Positions 33,060-43,430 of a DNA stretch of 64,000 bases are shown here, piece after piece (the stretch's first letter is position 1; each line of letters opens with the position of its first letter). Source of the DNA: Sesamum alatum. Its lineage: Eukaryota > Streptophyta > Magnoliopsida > Lamiales > Pedaliaceae. Location of the stretch: positions 21,436,979-21,500,978 of the forward strand of contig JACGWO010000011.1 in assembly GCA_034509735.1 (NCBI GenBank), given 5' to 3'. The notes below the pieces were generated by a model. That model saw nothing but the letters and a program-made list of their open reading frames with translations, was not told the DNA's origin and did no database searches. Position numbers and translations under genes: made by a program.

Positions 33060-33585
33060 TCTCAGATAATAACGCGATCTCACGAGAGGTATGTGACCTT
33101 CTTGAAGATAAATCTCTTTTAACATGATAATGCGACCTCGTGGGGGATACGTGACCTTGAAGATAAATCTTTCAGATAATAACGTGACCTCGCGGGAGGT
33201 ACGTGACCTTCTTAAAGGTAAATCTTTTACCTTAATAATGCGACCTCTAGGTATGCGACCTTGAATATAAACTTTTTAGATAATAACGCAACCTCGCGGG
33301 AGGTACGCAACCTTGAATGAAAAAAATTCAGATAATAACGCGACCTGGCGGGAGGTACGCGACCTTGAACATAAACTTTTTTCAGATAATAACGCGACCT
33401 CGCAGGAGGTACGCGACCTCGAAGATAAATCTTTTTGAAATAACAACGCGACCTCGCGGGAGGTACGTGACCTTGAAGATAAATCTTTTTCATATAACAA
33501 CACGACCTCGCGGGAGGTACGGGACCATGTTGGAGAAATCCTTTTATGATAAAATCGCGACCTCATGGAAGGTACGCGACCTTGC
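33060..33585. repeat. Tandem array A, about 10 units of 52-56 bp
   Basis: Each unit holds a GC-rich core GCGACCTCGCGGGAGGTACG, with ACCTC and GAGGT pairing around a GCGG loop, followed by an AT-rich spacer with GATAAATCTTTTT or GATAATAACGC. Core starts are near 33071, 33131, 33183, 33239, 33287, 33339, 33395, 33447, 33502 and 33556. The ORFs read through it (33227-33493, 33276-33566 minus; 33317-33667 plus) are repeat translations. The array occupies the place of the lost pol region. Confidence 0.9.
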
Positions 33586-33599
33586 TCTTTTACTGATCA

Positions 33600-34260
33600 T
33601 TTGGGACAACTTTTTCAGATCTTTCACAGATCACTTGAGACGATCTTTGTCAGATCATTCGGGATGATCTTTTCATATCATTTTAAGGTGATCTTTTTTC
33701 AGATCGTTTTGAGATTATCTTTTTCAGATCGTTTTGAGGTGATCTTTCACATATCACTTGAGACGATCCTTACAGATCATTTTGAGATTATCTTTTGAGG
33801 TGATCTTTCATATATCACTTGAGACGATCTTTATTAGATCGTTTGGAGACGATCTTTTTCATATCGTTTTGAGGTGATCTTTCACAGATCACTTGAGACG
33901 ATCTTCTTTCAGGTCGTTTTGAGATTATCTTTTGAGGTGATCTTTTTCAGATCATTTTGAGGTGATCTTTCACAAATCACTTGAGACGATATTTTTCAGA
34001 TCGTTTTGAGGTGATCTTTCACAGATCACTTGAGACGATCTTTTCCAGATCGTTTTGAGGTGATCTTTCACAGATTACTTGAGACGATATTTTCAAATTG
34101 TTTTGAGGTGATCTTTCACAGATTACTTGAGATGATCTTTTTCAGATCATTTTGAGATGATATTTTTCAAATCGTTTTGAGGTGATCTTTCACAGATCAC
34201 TTGAGACGATCTTTTTCAGATCGTTTTGAGATTATCTTTTTCAGATCACTTGGATAATAT
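33600..34260. repeat. Tandem array B, about 13 units of 49 bp, each with two hairpins
   Basis: The unit alternates two 19-bp near-perfect palindromes separated by TTTGAG or TTGAG. Type 1 is ACGATCTTTTTCAGATCGT (for example 34206-34224) and type 2 is GTGATCTTTCACAGATCAC (33874-33892, 34011-34029, 34182-34200). Both form a 7-bp stem with a 5-nt loop. A third variant, ATGATCTTTTTCAGATCAT (34132-34150), also pairs fully. Some units are damaged. No coding capacity is credible. Confidence 0.92.
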
Positions 34261-34317
34261 CACATAACCTATAGGAGTAAACGACCACGCACATGAAATT
34301 AAGTAGCCCAATTATAT

Positions 34318-34650
34318 TTAAATGATCTTTCACAGATCCTTACACTTGGTAAACTTTCAAAGTTTGAGCTAATCACAAAAGGGATCTTTTTCAGATCCTG
34401 TTATTCTAGATCTTTCACTGATCGTTTACATGGCTTCCATAAGCGTCCCAAAAACTTTGCCCAAAAGTGGTCTTTCACAGACTATCTATTTTCTGGTCAC
34501 ATGTCATCCAGAAGCATCTTGAGACTTAGCCCAAAAAGTGGTCATTTTTAGACCATATGCCTTCTAATCGAGTGTCTTCCGAAAGTGTCTCACAACTTAG
34601 CACCAAAGTGGTCTTTCAAAGACCATCTAGCTTCATGATCGCATGCTACG
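34318..34650. repeat. Diverged hairpin units next to array B
   Basis: Longer, irregular units of about 90 bp carry related hairpins: GGATCTTTTTCAGATCC (about 34382-34398), TGGTCATTTTTAGACCA (about 34540-34556) and TGGTCTTTCAAAGACCA (about 34609-34625). AGCATCTTGAGACTTAGCCC and similar spacers link them. The stems differ from array B but still pair. Confidence 0.75.
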
Positions 34651-34859
34651 CCTACACATAAAATTTCTTCCAAGTTATGAATGTTCTGCGGTCGCGAGAG
34701 GTCTTTTCCTTACAGATCTTGCAGCCTATAAGTTCTTTGGTATATAGAGCCTGCATTTTTCACGTCAAATGACATTTCATTATAACAGTAAATACCATTT
34801 TCAATTATGAAAGATGTCTTATCTCTATCTTATTCCGTCATGAAAATCTAATGGTATCC

Positions 34860-35721
34860 CTGGTATGCATCCATCCGGCTGAATAACGCGCACCCTACGA
34901 TAGAGTACTAGCAACAAGTCGCTTCGGGGTAACGGGTAGGGCACACTTGTTTAAGTCCGTGAAGTCCGTGCACATTCGCTACTTTCCTGATGCCTTTGTC
35001 ACAATCACCACGTTTGATAATCATTCGGTGTATTGCACTTCTGTCACATGCCCGGCTTCTAGCAATTTATTCACCTCTACCTCGATGATCTTGTTCCGCT
35101 CGACCCCAAACGTCCTCCTCTGTTTGACTGGTTGAACCTGTGTTCTCCTTGAGAAGCTCGATCACCATCATCTCCAAGCTTGAGGTCATATGCGACCCAA
35201 TTCTGGTCGTCTTACTTGTTTCTCCTTGTACCAATTCAATCATCTTATGCTCTACTGCTGATTCTATCCACTCAGGCTTAGACTTCTTTACGGTGTCCAT
35301 CTTCTTAACCAGGTGCCCACCCACTATATTTCTTTCGGCCTTTATGTCATCGCCTTCACCCTTTTTCAGAATAGGTTGTAACACTTCCTAGTCTCTCTTT
35401 GGTCACACCTCACCTCGCCGATTCCATGTCTGGTTGGTAACTTCATCTTTAGTTGATAGGTGGACACTACTGCCATTGACGTTCTCCTCTTTGGCTCATA
35501 ACCCAACAAAGCTGGAAGGACGCACTATCTAAACCCATTTTCCTCAATGCTCCTATGAACAAAATGTCCACAGAGCTACCCTTGTCAACTAACATCTTGT
35601 GCATCAAAAAATTTTCAATGTCCATCTTGTTCACCATTGGGTCGTTCTGCGACTCCATCTCTGATGACAAGTCATTTCTGTTAGAGGTGATCTCCTCTTC
35701 CTGCTCAACCTTCAAAACCAT
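34860..35721 (-). pseudogene. Protease and RT-start remnant of the gypsy-type element
   Basis: Minus-strand reading gives a protease-like block MLVDKGSSVDILFIGALRKMGLD near 35600, where the catalytic DTGSS or DSGSS reads DKGSS. Further on, about 34820-34900, the RT fragment MDAYQGYHQIFMTE is recognisable (family MDAFSGYNQI). It is followed by a stop, DRDKTSFIIENGIYCY and MSFDVKNAGSIYQR (family FGLKNAGATYQR). Then the similarity ends and the hairpin arrays start. No palm catalytic YVDD, RNase H or integrase remains. Confidence 0.7.
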
Positions 35722-35819
35722 CTCATTTTCTCTTTCAAAACAGTTGCTTCTGATGTACCTCTTTCGCGACCTCGCGGGGTCTCCTCTAGTAGATCTTCCT
35801 GCAATTGTATAAATGACTC

Positions 35820-36969
35820 ATTTCACAGGAGCATTATCACCTGCCTCGTCACTTTTTTCCTTTGTGTTCTCTCTTGAGAAATCGTTCCCTAGTCCTTGAC
35901 CTAATTCTCGATCTCTCTCTCCTCTCTTTCCTCGGCTCTCGCCCAGGGTCATGGGATTCCATTCTTTGAAGAATCCATCTGTCTCTTCCGCGATCTCGAC
36001 CAGTATCGCGACCTTTGCTCGCCCATTCACCATCTTTCATCGCGTTCATCTCTTCCTCGTCTATGTATTTTTGCGCCAATTTCATCAATTTTCTACGTCC
36101 TCAAGTGGGTCCCTTGCAAGTGCTAATGCGAACGGTCCTTTCTTCAACCCATGTATAAGAATGCTTATCATCATGTCAATTCAGAGGTCTTGGACCTCTA
36201 AGGTCTCATTATTAAATCTTCCCACTTTCAACGACTTATCTTCCTTTTGTATTATGGTGAACAAGTAGGTAGCCGACCTCTTCTATTTTTTCTTACTTGC
36301 GAAGTGGAACGTGAATTTTTGAATCAATTGTTTGTATGAATCAATCGCCCCACTCGGCAAGTTGGTGAATCATTCTTGCGCCTTTCTTGTCAAGGTGGTC
36401 ACAAAAAGTTTTGCGTTAATAGAATCAAATTGACCATACAAGTTCATTACCAATTCAAACGCTGCTATGTGCTCCAGTGGGTCTTTGGTTCCATCGTATT
36501 GATCCACAACCTCGGTCAGCACTTTGTTTGAAAATGGTGAGTTTCTGTTTTGGGCCACAATCTCTCATTTTCTCTTAAGTTCATCAATCTTCAACACCAA
36601 TCTCTCAATATGGCAACCCACGTTCTCCACCTCAGCCCTCGATATCCCGGGCTCTCTCTTTCTAGTTCTTCCTTTCTCACTTGATGCTTCGTCCGAAAAT
36701 TTTATTTCAGTGCCTTTCTCAGGCATCCCTTTACTAGTCACCTCTTTTGGGTCACCTTCCACCTCATTTTCCTTAAATAATTGTCTTTTCATTGAATCAT
36801 ATGCATACGGGGTCGTAGTTCGTGTTTCGTACTCGACTATAGCATTTCTAGTGGCCTTCCTAGTAGCTTCATCGATCATCCTTTGTAATTCGTTTCGTGT
36901 AATTTGGAGAGTTTGTTCTCCAGGTCGCGGAATGACTTCGTTAAATTCGCGTCCTAATGGTACTTCCAT
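35820..36969 (-). pseudogene. Gag of the gypsy-type element, broken
   Basis: Gag forms the particle that holds the element RNA. The ATG at 36967-36969 opens with MEVPLGREFNEVIPRPGEQ. An N-terminal region of 134 codons reads to a stop near 36565. The retrotrans_gag core follows with DQYDGTKDPLEHIAAFELVMNLYGQ and LFVTTLTRKAQE (about 36490-36370), a stop, and NLPSGAIDSYKQLIQKFTFHFA. Acidic and Arg/Glu-rich tail sequence runs to 35820. At least three stops or frame breaks are present. The order fits gag then protease on the minus strand. Confidence 0.75.
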
Positions 36970-37017
36970 CTCGAATCTTAAGTGCTCTTCTCAGAGCTTC
37001 CAACCGACGGTGCCAAT

Positions 37018-37548
37018 TGATCCCGGTGGCGGGTAGCGATCCTTAATGACGTTTGTGCTTGACTTATCCGGGTAGCGGGTAGCGATCCTTGATGACGTAT
37101 GTGCATGCGATCTCGACCTGTCACCCAGAAAGTAGTAGTACCTGAGAAGAGAGCAAACGTGAGTCTAGCCGGGATCGTTACCGATGAAGACCCTCCGATG
37201 CTTAAGTCAACTCAAGATGGCAAAATTGCGATCTAAGTAGAATGATAGGTCGAATGCAATCAATAATGTCTTATCATGAATGCAATAGAATAGGAGTATT
37301 TATAGAGCCAAACGTATGTACTTGCCTAATCCACGTGGCTTCATCTCAAGGCTTCAGTTGTCAGGAGACCAAGGGTCTAGATTTTGGGTCTTCTTGAATC
37401 GGTTTCGGGTCGCGGACCTGGGTCGGTCGCGGGGCGCGGATAGCGACCCGACTGCCCTGTGCGCGGATCCTAAGGTCCATATGTAAATTTAGCACCCTTT
37501 CAGGGTTATTTTTGTCTTTTTCATATATATGGGGTACAACCCCTATCA
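37018..37548 (-). repeat. 5' LTR of the gypsy-type element, with a U5-end duplication
   Basis: Matches 32320-32815 but is 35 bp longer. GGTAGCGATCCTTAATGACG and GGTAGCGATCCTTGATGACG occur twice, about 51-52 bp apart (about 37027-37098), a local tandem duplication at the PBS-side end. The inner edge is TGATCCCGG (37018), next to the PBS-like sequence. Confidence 0.85.
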
Positions 37549-37689
37549 ATATATATATATATATATGTTTAAGTGAAAATCTTTTTATTTGTCATTGTTT
37601 AAGTTGTCACTATAAATTATTAAATAATGACATATTTATAATAACAACGCTATACATGGACAATAATTATTTGTTGTCATCTTTTGTTT

Positions 37690-37709
37690 TTTTTTTTTTT
37701 TTTTTTTTG
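37690..37709 (-). other. LINE poly(A) tail (T run on plus strand)
   Basis: About 22 T residues on the plus strand, directly inside the left target duplication, followed by GGGAAAGG and the 3' UTR. It marks the 3' end of the minus-strand LINE. Confidence 0.9.
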
Positions 37710-37789
37710 GGAAAGGTTAGTTTCATAGATGTATAAAGAATGATGTAGAGGGGGGCGGGGGGTGTTACAAAAATCGCATTCCCCTACCG

Positions 37790-40670
37790 AGCAATATGCC
37801 ATAGTCTATACAAAGCTCTGACTTGTAGTGAATCTTGGAAGTTCATGCCGATGATCCGATCCCGCAACTGTTGTAGGATTAAATCCGCCACTGACTCGGG
37901 TTCCATACGTTGTGAGTTGTATCTCCGCCAATTTCGTTCTTTCCAAATGTGGTAAGCAATAGCCCCCAGAAGTGCCCAGTACGAGTAATTGACCATATGT
38001 TTCCCCCGCCAGCGTTTGGCCGCCCATCGTATCACTTTATTCCACTCGTTATATGGCCAAGGAAAAGGAATGAGAAGCCTGATTTGCCTAATACATTGCA
38101 CAGAAAATGCACATTGAAAAAATAAGTGGGCGTGCGTTTCCATCACCTGAAGATACATAGGACTCAACAATGATCAAGGTGTTAAAGCCAAATTTTGTCC
38201 ATGGTGTTGAGCTTTTGCTGAATCGCGAGCCATTGGATAAACGATTTCCTTGGAATCTTAAGCGCCCCCTTGAGTAAGGAATGTCAATCAGTTGTTGCCT
38301 CCTCCGCCGTTAGGAACGCCATACCAAAGTTGTTGTGTACTCTCCCGTGCCTGCCTGCCAAACCACTTTGTCCTGTCCCCCATGAACAAGTGGAAGTCCG
38401 GATTCAATATCTCAAAAAGCCACAGACCGTGTGCGGGAAGGCCAACGCCACTCGCCTTCCTTAATAATCATTTGCAGCATGGTTGTTGAGGAATACCCAT
38501 AAGCTTAGGACCATTAGGGACCATAGAGAGCAACACTCCAAGGGGGTGCCAATGGTCGTGCCACAACAGAAAAGAGTCACCCGAGCCGACCTTAAGCTCC
38601 AAACCCAATAGGAAGAGGTCTCATTTTCTCAACAGTTTTCCGCCATCCCCATGATCCCGATTGTACATTCGCGGTCCAGATTGAGGATTGTCAGAGTCTT
38701 GCGTTGCAAATCTATTTCACCCATAATGAGGATTCCCTTGCTGCAATGACATCCCAAAGACGACCACCCATTAACGCCACATTAAGTCGTTCTAACGATG
38801 GGATGCCAGTCGACCTCTTGATGAGTCTTTGGTGATTTGGTCCCATGCTACTTTAGCTACACCCGTTGTTCCGTTGCCTTGCCAGAGAAATTTAAGGAAC
38901 TTTGTTTTTATCTCCTTAATGACTCCCTTGGGTAAAATAAATGCCATAGCTCGAAAATGACAAATAGCAATAAGAACATATTTAATAAGTTGAACCCGGC
39001 CGGCAAAAGAGAGTTGTGAGGCGCCCCAAGAGCTGATCCGACTGTCGAGTTTATCCAGAAGAGGTCGGCAATCCTCCTTTCTCAGCCGAGAGTGAATCAG
39101 CGGCACACCGAGGTATCGAATCGGAAGGGAGCAGATCAGAATGCTTGTTGCTGCTGCAATAGAGTTTGCGTATGGGGTTGCTGCTTTGGACACAAAGAGT
39201 TGGCTCTTTTCGGCATTTATATGTAGCCCAGAAACTGCTCCAAATTCCTCCATCCCCTCTCGCAATACCTCCACCGATGCCGGTGTTCCTTCTCTAAAAA
39301 GTAAGTCATTGGCAAAGGACAAGAGAAAAATTCTCAATTCCTTGCAGTGCTAGTGAAACCCGAATCTAGGATCTGCACTAATGTTTTTCAGTATGATGTC
39401 ATGCAAGCCCTCCATAATCAAGACAAAGAGGTAAGGAGATATGGAGTCACCTTGCGAAGTCCCCTAATACGATTGAAGTACCCCTGCGGTTGGCCATTAA
39501 GGAGGATAGAGTATGACGGCGAGGTAACGCATTTTTCAGTCCACGCAATAAACTTAGCATGAAACACAAATAAACACATCATTTCTAACAGGAAGTCCTA
39601 ACTAACCGAGTCATAAGCTTTCCTTAAGTCGACCTTAAGTGCACACCACGGTGGGAGATTCTCTCGGTTATACCCATACATCAATTCCTACGCCAATATG
39701 ATATTATCACCAATCCGCCTTCCCGCGATGAAAGCGGTTTGAGCATTGCACACCAGCTGCGGAGGTCTCCTTTCCTCCTCTTCTATCGAAAAACAGCCTT
39801 CAACAGCTTGAGCTTACGTGTCACCAAATACATTGGGACACTGTAGATGTCATGTTGCCATGTCTCCCCGACCGTGAGCAGGAAATCTTCTTCGTTAGCC
39901 ATGAAGTTATCAAAGCAAAAAAGTTCCCGGCCCCCTTCCCTTATCTGGGACGAACCAAGAATCAGTAGATTGTGGTCAGATGTGCGAGGAGTCGAGCACA
40001 AATAAAAGGTGCCCGACCAAGAACCTATCCAACACTTATTCGCTATCATACGATCCAGCCACCGCCACTGGCTTCAATTCCCCGAACTGCTGTTTGCCAT
40101 GAAAATTGTGCTCCAGTCATAGGCAAAGTAATAGGTCGAGCCGTGGATAAACATTTGGCAAATTCTTCGATGATGCCATACTAGACTGGCGTCGTCTCAC
40201 TGACCACACTGCAGTCAAGCACCGCGTTAAAGTCGCCCATAACGACCCAAGAGCACTCCTCAAGTGACGGCACCAACATCGTAATTGAATTCCAAAGTGA
40301 CCGTCGTGCTGATAGTTCATTGGCTCTATATATGAAGGTAACATATATACTAATCTGTGTACTGCCTCTCTCTAATAGGCAATGTACTAGTTGATCGGAG
40401 GCCTCAAGAACTTCAACCCGAATAATTGAATCATCCCAACCTAACCATATTCAATTCTCGGACCCGATCGGTGTTGCTAGTCGGTGTACCATTGCCAATT
40501 CGGTTTTATAACTCATTGAATCCCCATCACATTCTGTTCCAAAACTTTTGTTACTAGCATTCCCAAACCTCAATTTTAAATTTCGTAATAAGGTCATACA
40601 CCGGACACTGGTGGTCCTGCTTGTTGAGACCTCGAACGTTCCAAGAGGCTGTGACGATCATAGGGACACC
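37790..40670 (-). pseudogene. LINE ORF2 (endonuclease, RT, zf-RVT), broken
   Basis: Start near 40670, where MIVTASWNVRGLNKQDHQ opens the endonuclease. The SDH motif is intact in TSDHNLLIL (about 39970). RT blocks include AFIAGRRIGDNIILA, ALKVDLRKAYDSVS (about 39640, Trp then a stop) and a frameshifted GLRKVTPYLLVLIMEGL. The catalytic box FADD reads FAND at about 39300-39311, so one Asp is lost. After that come GLHINAEKSQLFVS and RYLGVPLIHSRL, then a zf-RVT tail (ETHAHLFFQC, WNKVIRWAAKRWRGK, WKERNWRRYNS) to a stop near 37795. Several frameshifts lie between 38500 and 40600. Confidence 0.85.
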
Positions 40671-42138
40671 AGCTAAAGGGCTGCTTCTATTAGGGCCCTG
40701 AAATTCGATGGCGTCTTCCGAGTCATCCTGTAGTGCAGCAAAGGAATTATGAATCACGATTTGTTTGCCCTTCTTTATAACCGGTGGGCGCGGTGGGTTA
40801 GCGGGTTCAGTAATTGTGCACTCATTTTCATCTTGTTGCCGCACAGTTGAGGGCCCAACCCCACCTGTATGTTGTGGTTTATGGTGCTCAATATAAAACT
40901 GGTGGGGTTTCGATCGTGGCCCCCCTTCGTTCGTTGCGGACAAAGGTCTGCAGTATGCCCTAGAAATTGGCAATGGGCGCAGCTCTTAGGGAGCCACTAT
41001 ACTCAATATCGACCTTACATGTCTCATGAACACCCTTCCCCGCTAGCTCGGGCATGAGAAGTATTATGTGTTTCAGGGGAAGTGCTAGGAAATCCACCAT
41101 CACACAGACTCTGGTGTAGTATATGTGCACACGATCGGGTAATAGCGTATTGGTAAAGAGGGCGTCCAATACCACTAGCAACAACGCTCAAGCCTTCATC
41201 AGTCAAATACTCAATGGGTAGGTTCCGAAGTTTGATCCACACCGGGAGGGTTCTATGAGCCCGACGAGTGAGACTCATACCAAGTTCCCAACATTGTAAG
41301 ACAATCGATTGCCCCTGAAACAACCACGGTCCTCCTTCAATCACCTCCTCTATAGCAACCGAGGTTTTAAAGTTATTGAAATAGAAACCATTCTGGGATT
41401 TCGTAACATCCCTCACTGCCGGCCAGGTGGACTTTGTGAACGCTTCAAAGTGAGAAAAGTACGGCCATTTCCCCAGATAATATCCCACTACTGTGGACTG
41501 CCATCGCGTGGCTCCTCTAGTAGCCATATCCGGCGTCGGCTTTACCAGGATCTCCCTATTCTATACCTCAGGCTAAATGCGCGAAAGGGTTTTCCTACTC
41601 GAGTTCGCAAAAGCGTCTGCAATAAGGTTTGTATAGCAGCAGTTTGGGTTCTCAGTCATACCGATCCAATAATCAACTCAGCGCGCGGTGTAGCCTGTGT
41701 TGCCACACTCGTGGGAGTAGCATGTGTGCTAGGCGCCTCCCCTAATGTTTGAATATCATGTTGTTCAGATAAAAGCCTAGGTAAAACCCTAGCAGAAACC
41801 CTAGGAGATGCAGATTGCATTAGGCCACACCCTTCCGTCCGCATAGGGGATGACATAACTTCCTTAACAGCACCCATCGTTGCTAAGGACGAACCCGCCG
41901 AACTATAGCATACTTTTCACGCCATCGTGCCGTAAATCATTCGAGTGTTTTGAGCGCATCCAAGTCCCCATCCCCCAGCACCTTGTCTGCAAGATTTGAG
42001 AATTCGGAACAGTTGAAATTGGTACGTATATCCTCATCCTTAGTTGTCCCCGTCGCCGTATCTACGGAGCCGTCGCCGCCGCCGCCGCTAGGGTTACCAG
42101 TCGCCACTAAGGAGGGGGAGAGAGAGACATTTTTACAC
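40671..42138 (-). pseudogene. LINE ORF1 (DUF4283 and zinc knuckle), broken
   Basis: The N-terminal part reads SLSPSLVATGNPSGGGGDGS, then a stop near 41937. The second half opens MATRGATRWQSTVVGYYLGK (about 41527), with the DUF4283 core NGFYFNNFKTSVAIEEVIEG, GPWLFQGQSIVLQCW and LPVWIKLRNLPIEYLT. An intact CCHC knuckle CAHCQFLGHTADLC lies at 40940-40981. The C-terminus HNSFAALQDDSEDAIEF leads into the ORF2 start. It would bind element RNA. A frameshift lies between the DUF4283 block and the knuckle. Confidence 0.85.
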
Positions 42139-42599
42139 AATTATTTGTTGTTTGTTGTCATTAGATCGTCACTGTATATGTGTACTAATTTTATTTAGTG
42201 ACAACTTTATAACATTTTTTTGTCATTAATTCTTGCTAGGAATATTTTTTTACAAAACAATAGTAATTATTAGAATCATAAAATTCATTATTGTGATAAA
42301 ATAAAAATTCTCATCACTTATATATATAATTAGTGATAATATCAAAATCACCACTAGAAGAAATAACTTTTTTCATGATTAAAAATTAAAAAAATCGTGT
42401 GACGGCTAATAAACCGTGCTTATGCGAGTAACACCAAAACAAGAATCATAGCTAAAAATCATGCAAATCTTTTGGCATAATTAAAATCATAACAAATTTC
42501 AATAAACTGTGGTCGAAATTTAGATTTTCTCATCGATTTTATTTGACCATAACAGATAGCATTATTTGATATAATCTTTATAACACGATCATTTGTGTA

Positions 42600-42880
42600 G
42601 GAAATATTCTTTTTTACATTTATATCCTAGAGTCTATTTACACAAATCATCATTGTCTTTTGCGTAGTTACAGAAACCACCCTTAGTAGCAAAAAAAATA
42701 GAAATAATTTGTGTAATGGTGTTGGCGTTTCTAGGGAGCTGTATGTGTAATTTTCCAAAAAAATAGGGGTGGTTTGTTAAATGATGTTATGGTTCTGAAT
42801 GTATATATATGTAATTTTACAAAAGACAGGATAATTTATGTAAATACATCATATATCAAGGGGTAAAAATATAATTATCC
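42600..42880. mobile_element. MITE with about 55-bp inverted ends (family of 31739-32024)
   Basis: The left arm contains CTAGAGTCTATTTACACAAATC and the right arm the complement (GGATAATTTATGTAAATACATC), with matching TTATATCC/GGGGTAAAAATATAATTATCC outer parts. Edges are approximate and no clear target duplication was found. Confidence 0.5.
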
Positions 42881-43195
42881 TTTTTTTTATTACAAATAAT
42901 TAACATTAGGGCCTACATGCATTGTTGTTATAGAGCAAAAAAGGGACCCCAAATCCAGCAAATTATGTGGCATTCTCAGCCATAGTGTAAACTCATACGC
43001 AACTTGTCATCTTATTCTTATCACTATAACATTAATTATTATGAGACATACCCCTCTTTCTGATAGTTACGTACCAAACCAATTTAATTTGCAAATTGCA
43101 TGCCATGAAAAATTAGGTGCAACTTTAATTTAACAGGAGATACACCAAATATCGAACCAAAATTTTCTTCTGCAACTTATGAAGTGGTCGTCAAT

Positions 43196-43427
43196 CACTG
43201 CAAGAAAATAGCTGAATAGCTACGAAAAAAATTGCTACTAAAATCAACGTCGAGTTAATTAACAAGTAAAATTTTTGTTACTAATCGACACTAGTAATTT
43301 AATACATATATTAACAATTCGTTGCTAAATGTATTAACAAGTAATATAAATTAGCAATGGGATTTTATTTACTAATTAGCTCGACATTATTTTTTTTTAA
43401 TTGATGTTAAACAATTTTCTTGTAGTG
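43196..43427. mobile_element. CACTA-type MITE, 232 bp, 3-bp target duplication
   Basis: The termini are CACTGCAAGAAAATAGC and, at the right, CAATTTTCTTGTAGTG, inverted repeats of the CACTA class. AAT flanks both ends (43193-43195 and 43428-43430). The interior has GTTGCTA and TTAGCAA-type inverted copies and no coding sequence. Confidence 0.85.
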
Positions 43428-43430
43428 AAT

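Larger units (their letters stand above)
32320..37548 (-). mobile_element. Ty3/gypsy-type element with both LTRs and internal hairpin arrays
   Basis: The LTRs at 32320-32815 (3') and 37018-37548 (5') are flanked by ATATA on both outer sides, which is low complexity but consistent with a 5-bp duplication. Next to the 5' LTR the minus strand reads ATTGGCACCGTCGGTTGG, a plant PBS-like region. Next to the 3' LTR is the polypurine tract AAGTGGGGGACTA. The interior holds gag, a protease piece and an RT start, but no RNase H or integrase. Between RT and the 3' LTR are tandem arrays (33060-34650). The element is non-autonomous and sits in a CACTA MITE. Confidence 0.85.
37678..42138 (-). mobile_element. 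Full-length L1-clade LINE, 13-bp target duplication
   Basis: AATTATTTGTTGT occurs at 37665-37677 and again at 42139-42151 as the target duplication. The poly(A) tail is the T run at about 37688-37709 on the plus strand. The 5' end at 42138 begins with a CTCTCTCTCCCCC leader. ORF1 (zinc knuckle) and ORF2 (endonuclease, RT, zf-RVT) are both on the minus strand with stops and frameshifts. At 4461 bp it is close to full length but inactive. Confidence 0.92.
32243..42240. mobile_element. CACTA-type MITE, split by a gypsy element and a LINE
   Basis: The left terminus is CACTACAAGAAATTG (32243). The right terminus ATTCTTGCTAGG (about 42240) is a decayed complement. The pieces 32243-32319, 37549-37677 and 42139-42240 total about 300 bp once the two insertions are removed. 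They contain matching inner arms (AAGTTGTCACTATAAAT near 37606 against ATTTAGTGACAACTT near 42193), which shows that they belong together. The 3-bp flanks GAT and AAT agree at two of three positions. Confidence 0.6.

Noticed and set aside
33227..33667. Repetitive ORFs in both strands of array A (for example 33227-33493 and 33317-33667)
   Set aside because: They are translations of tandem DNA repeats with periods that keep a frame open. They appear on both strands and have no start context or homologous domain.
33060..34260. CRISPR-like array of regularly spaced repeats
   Set aside because: The repeats are direct and contiguous, the spacers are repeats themselves and not unique, and the array sits inside a eukaryotic LTR retrotransposon with gag, PBS and LTRs.
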